A stretch of 64,000 bases of DNA from contig JAFTGL010000009.1 in assembly GCA_017457955.1 (NCBI GenBank), positions 124,001 to 188,000 on the forward strand, given 5' to 3'. The notes under the pieces were generated by a model, which was not told the origin of the DNA, made no database searches, and was given only the letters and a program-made list of their open reading frames with translations. Numbering within the stretch: the stretch's first letter is position 1; each line of letters opens with the position of its first letter. Positions 62,564 to 64,000 of this stretch are shown piece by piece. The position numbers and the translations under genes are program-made. The DNA is from Ruminococcus sp. GTDB taxonomy: Bacteria; Bacillota; Clostridia; Oscillospirales; Acutalibacteraceae.

Positions 62564-63184
62564 TTATTCCTTATCTGTAATACTCGCCTGAACGGTATTT
62601 TTCTCCTTATCCTTCACCTGCTTCTGGATCTTAAAGAAGATGATCGCGTAATTGACAAGGGAGAAGATCATCATACCCGCGGTAACGCCGAGAACGGTCA
62701 TGGACAGCGGTTTATTAACATAGCCGAAAATCGCCATCAGAACGACCATACTGACCGAAATGTAGAACATAAAGGTACTGACCTTGCCGTACCATGAGGA
62801 TTTCGGCGGGATAACGCCCTGATTGATGACGATGGTGCCGCCGATGATCATGAGAATATCCTTGGTCACCATGATAATCATTAACGGCAGGACATAAGGC
62901 TCAATAAAGATCAGGCAGATACCGACCGCGATCAGCGTCAGCTTATCGGCAAGCGGATCGAGCACCTTGCCCAGCTCCGACTCCTGATGAAATTTTCTCG
63001 CGATCATGCCGTCAAAAAGATCGGACAGGCCCGAGATACCGACCGTGATCGCCGCCGCTACGTACATGCGCTCGATAAAAAAGGCGACGAACGGCGTGAT
63101 CAACAGGATCCTGATGAACGATATCGCGTTCGGTATCGTCATCAGATCCTTACTGATAACTTCATTTTTCGTTTCATTACTCAT
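62564..63184 (-). CDS. pgsA: CDP-diacylglycerol-glycerol-3-phosphate 3-phosphatidyltransferase
   Basis: Makes phosphatidylglycerol phosphate in the membrane. The 206-residue protein has the full CDP-alcohol transferase motif SDLFDGMIARKFHQESELGKVLDPLADK, with the key residues Asp55, Asp58, Gly59, Arg63, Gly72, Asp76 and Asp80, and about five membrane helices. ATG at 63184 with GAGGG upstream is chosen; another ATG five codons earlier has AGGA. Other CDP-alcohol transferases share the motif, but length and the NAISFIRILL start fit PgsA. Confidence 0.9.
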   Translation of the reverse strand: MSNETKNEVISKDLMTIPNAISFIRILLITPFVAFFIERMYVAAAITVGISGLSDLFDGMIARKFHQESELGKVLDPLADKLTLIAVGICLIFIEPYVLPLMIIMVTKDILMIIGGTIVINQGVIPPKSSWYGKVSTFMFYISVSMVVLMAIFGYVNKPLSMTVLGVTAGMMIFSLVNYAIIFFKIQKQVKDKEKNTVQASITDKE

Positions 63185-63225
63185 ATCTACATCCCTCATT
63201 TTCGGAAATCCTAACCTTATATCAT

Positions 63226-63924
63226 TTATCCTCTTATCAACGAACTGACCCACGTGAATATATTACCACTGTAGAAGTGATAAAATATGAAAGAATTGTA
63301 AATTGTTGACTCATTGAACCACGTTGAATTCGATCCGATATTCACAAGGATCAGCTTGGTCAGATAAGCCAGCATGCTCACCAGCAGTACCGCGTCGACA
63401 ATGCCGATCACCGCGCCTAAGACACGGTTGATCGCGTTGAGCACAGGGAATCGGAACACCTTGACAAGCGGTTTGACGAGCAAAAACCGCAGGACGATCA
63501 AGAACAAAAAGAACAGGATGATCGTGATAAAAAACGTCAGCAGACCGATCGCGACGGGCTTGACCGCGGCGTCAACGGCATTGGTGATGGTGCCGTTAAC
63601 GTTGGAGATCGGCTCAGCAAGCAGATTGGAGAGATCGTCCCTCGAGACGTTCAGCAGTCCCGTCAGCCATGTCGGCAGCGAATTGACGACCGTGTTCGCG
63701 GCGTCCGTGCTGACGTTCGACAAGGCGTTTGACACCGCTTGATTCAAAGCGGGTCTCACCATACCGTCATAAACAGCGGCGGCAATGATTTTTCCCAGCG
63801 CCGTGGACGCGATATAGGAAATCACGATCGCAAGAATGTGCGCGATGGATTTCGCCGCGCCCCGATGGATATTCACGGCGATCAATACAATAAAGATCAC
63901 CGCAAGGATCAAGTCAAAGATCAT
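63226..63924 (-). CDS. CvpA-like membrane protein
   Basis: A 232-residue protein with four or so membrane helices (about 2-20, 28-48, 118-145 and 155-180). The start MIFDLILAVIFIVLIAVNIHRGAAKSI and the LRFLLVKPLVKVFRFPVLNAINRVLGAVIGIVDAVLLVSML segment are typical of CvpA (colicin V production) family proteins. Its role is unclear; links to envelope stability exist in other bacteria. GAGGTGCAT precedes ATG at 63924. It lies 8 nt downstream of another gene that enters from the right. Confidence 0.85.
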   Translation of the reverse strand: MIFDLILAVIFIVLIAVNIHRGAAKSIAHILAIVISYIASTALGKIIAAAVYDGMVRPALNQAVSNALSNVSTDAANTVVNSLPTWLTGLLNVSRDDLSNLLAEPISNVNGTITNAVDAAVKPVAIGLLTFFITIILFFLFLIVLRFLLVKPLVKVFRFPVLNAINRVLGAVIGIVDAVLLVSMLAYLTKLILVNIGSNSTWFNESTIYNSFIFYHFYSGNIFTWVSSLIRG

Positions 63925-63931
63925 ATGCACC

Positions 63932-64000
63932 TCATAATCCGACCGCGTCGATATAGCCCGTGCACAGCACATAGGCGTCCGAGGACGTGTACAGTACCAC
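63932..64000 (-). CDS. C-terminal end of an unidentified protein
   Basis: The last 22 residues (ending YVLCTGYIDAVGL) and TGA stop of a minus-strand gene that begins outside the right edge. Seven bases separate it from the CvpA-like start, so it is likely upstream in the same operon. Too short to name. Confidence 0.5.
   Translation of the reverse strand: MVLYTSSDAYVLCTGYIDAVGL

Overview
The window looks like chromosome of a spore-forming, anaerobic Gram-positive member of the Clostridia, most like a gut Ruminococcus/Oscillospiraceae species. The support is an intact sporulation sigma factor K, a CwlD-type amidase, a SpoIIM-like membrane protein, two dockerin-bearing secreted proteins (one with a starch-binding-like module and Pro/Thr linkers), strong GGAGG ribosome sites, several TTG starts, and consensus TTGACA-17-TATAAT promoters. 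The genus is an inference. I see no prophage, insertion sequence, CRISPR array or rRNA gene. Almost everything is core housekeeping, with small accessory patches at 34.3-34.9 kb, 52.75-52.95 kb, 56.2-56.5 kb and 59.0-60.0 kb.

1-8.6 kb: tgt (cut by the left edge) and queA for queuosine on the minus strand, then asd-dapA-dapB (lysine/diaminopimelate), a DUF3343 protein with a cysteine desulfurase, and cdaA-cdaR (c-di-AMP). 8.6-13.2 kb: rodA (minus), then tsaE-tsaB-rpiB-upp-lipoprotein, a small minus-strand gene and tRNA-Leu. 13.3-20.8 kb: a lipid kinase, then sulfur and one-carbon metabolism: metY behind an operator-like site and a 19-residue leader ORF, an XdhC-like protein, and metF, a separate MetH-activation protein and metH. 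20.9-27.3 kb: tRNA-Lys/His/Arg, UPF0210 with an ACT protein, galU, a RING/zinc-ribbon membrane protein, prfB, a YdcF protein, a TSCPD protein and tRNA-Gly. 27.4-33.2 kb: DnaD-like and DnaC-like primosome proteins, tRNA-Gln and tRNA-Pro, a GNAT enzyme, and a GntR-ABC-permease-lipoprotein operon. 33.3-41.7 kb: a tyrosine recombinase beside an AT-rich spacer with three long palindromes, a GME-fold-like protein, radA, cwlD, sigK, prfC, hemW and tRNA-Ser. 41.8-53.8 kb: a dockerin protein, a tandem-domain membrane protein, phosphoglucomutase, a DUF624/SpoIIM-like/GH24 lysozyme set, a membrane-DnaJ-DUF5685 operon, a HAD phosphatase, a MITE-like repeat and a Cys-rich clostridial protein. 53.8-64 kb: pcrA, tRNA-Gly with a rearranged tRNA relic, a SecB-like protein, a starch-binding dockerin protein, a toxin-antitoxin pair, tRNA-Gln, a ClpE-type ATPase, pgsA, cvpA and the end of one more gene.

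The most unusual signals are regulatory. (1) Three genes (DUF3343, sigK, the Cys-rich protein) have their Shine-Dalgarno sequence inside the 3' arm of the hairpin that ends the previous transcription unit. (2) metY has a promoter flanked by repeated CAAGTAGGT/ACCTACTTG half-sites, followed by a tiny Arg/Phe-rich leader ORF. (3) Two tRNA genes are followed by inverted copies of their own T-arm/3' end that share the tail GGCGACCG. (4) A 161-bp inverted-repeat element lies just behind a phosphatase gene. All coordinates come from reading the sequence by eye. Family names rest on recognised motifs, not database searches.
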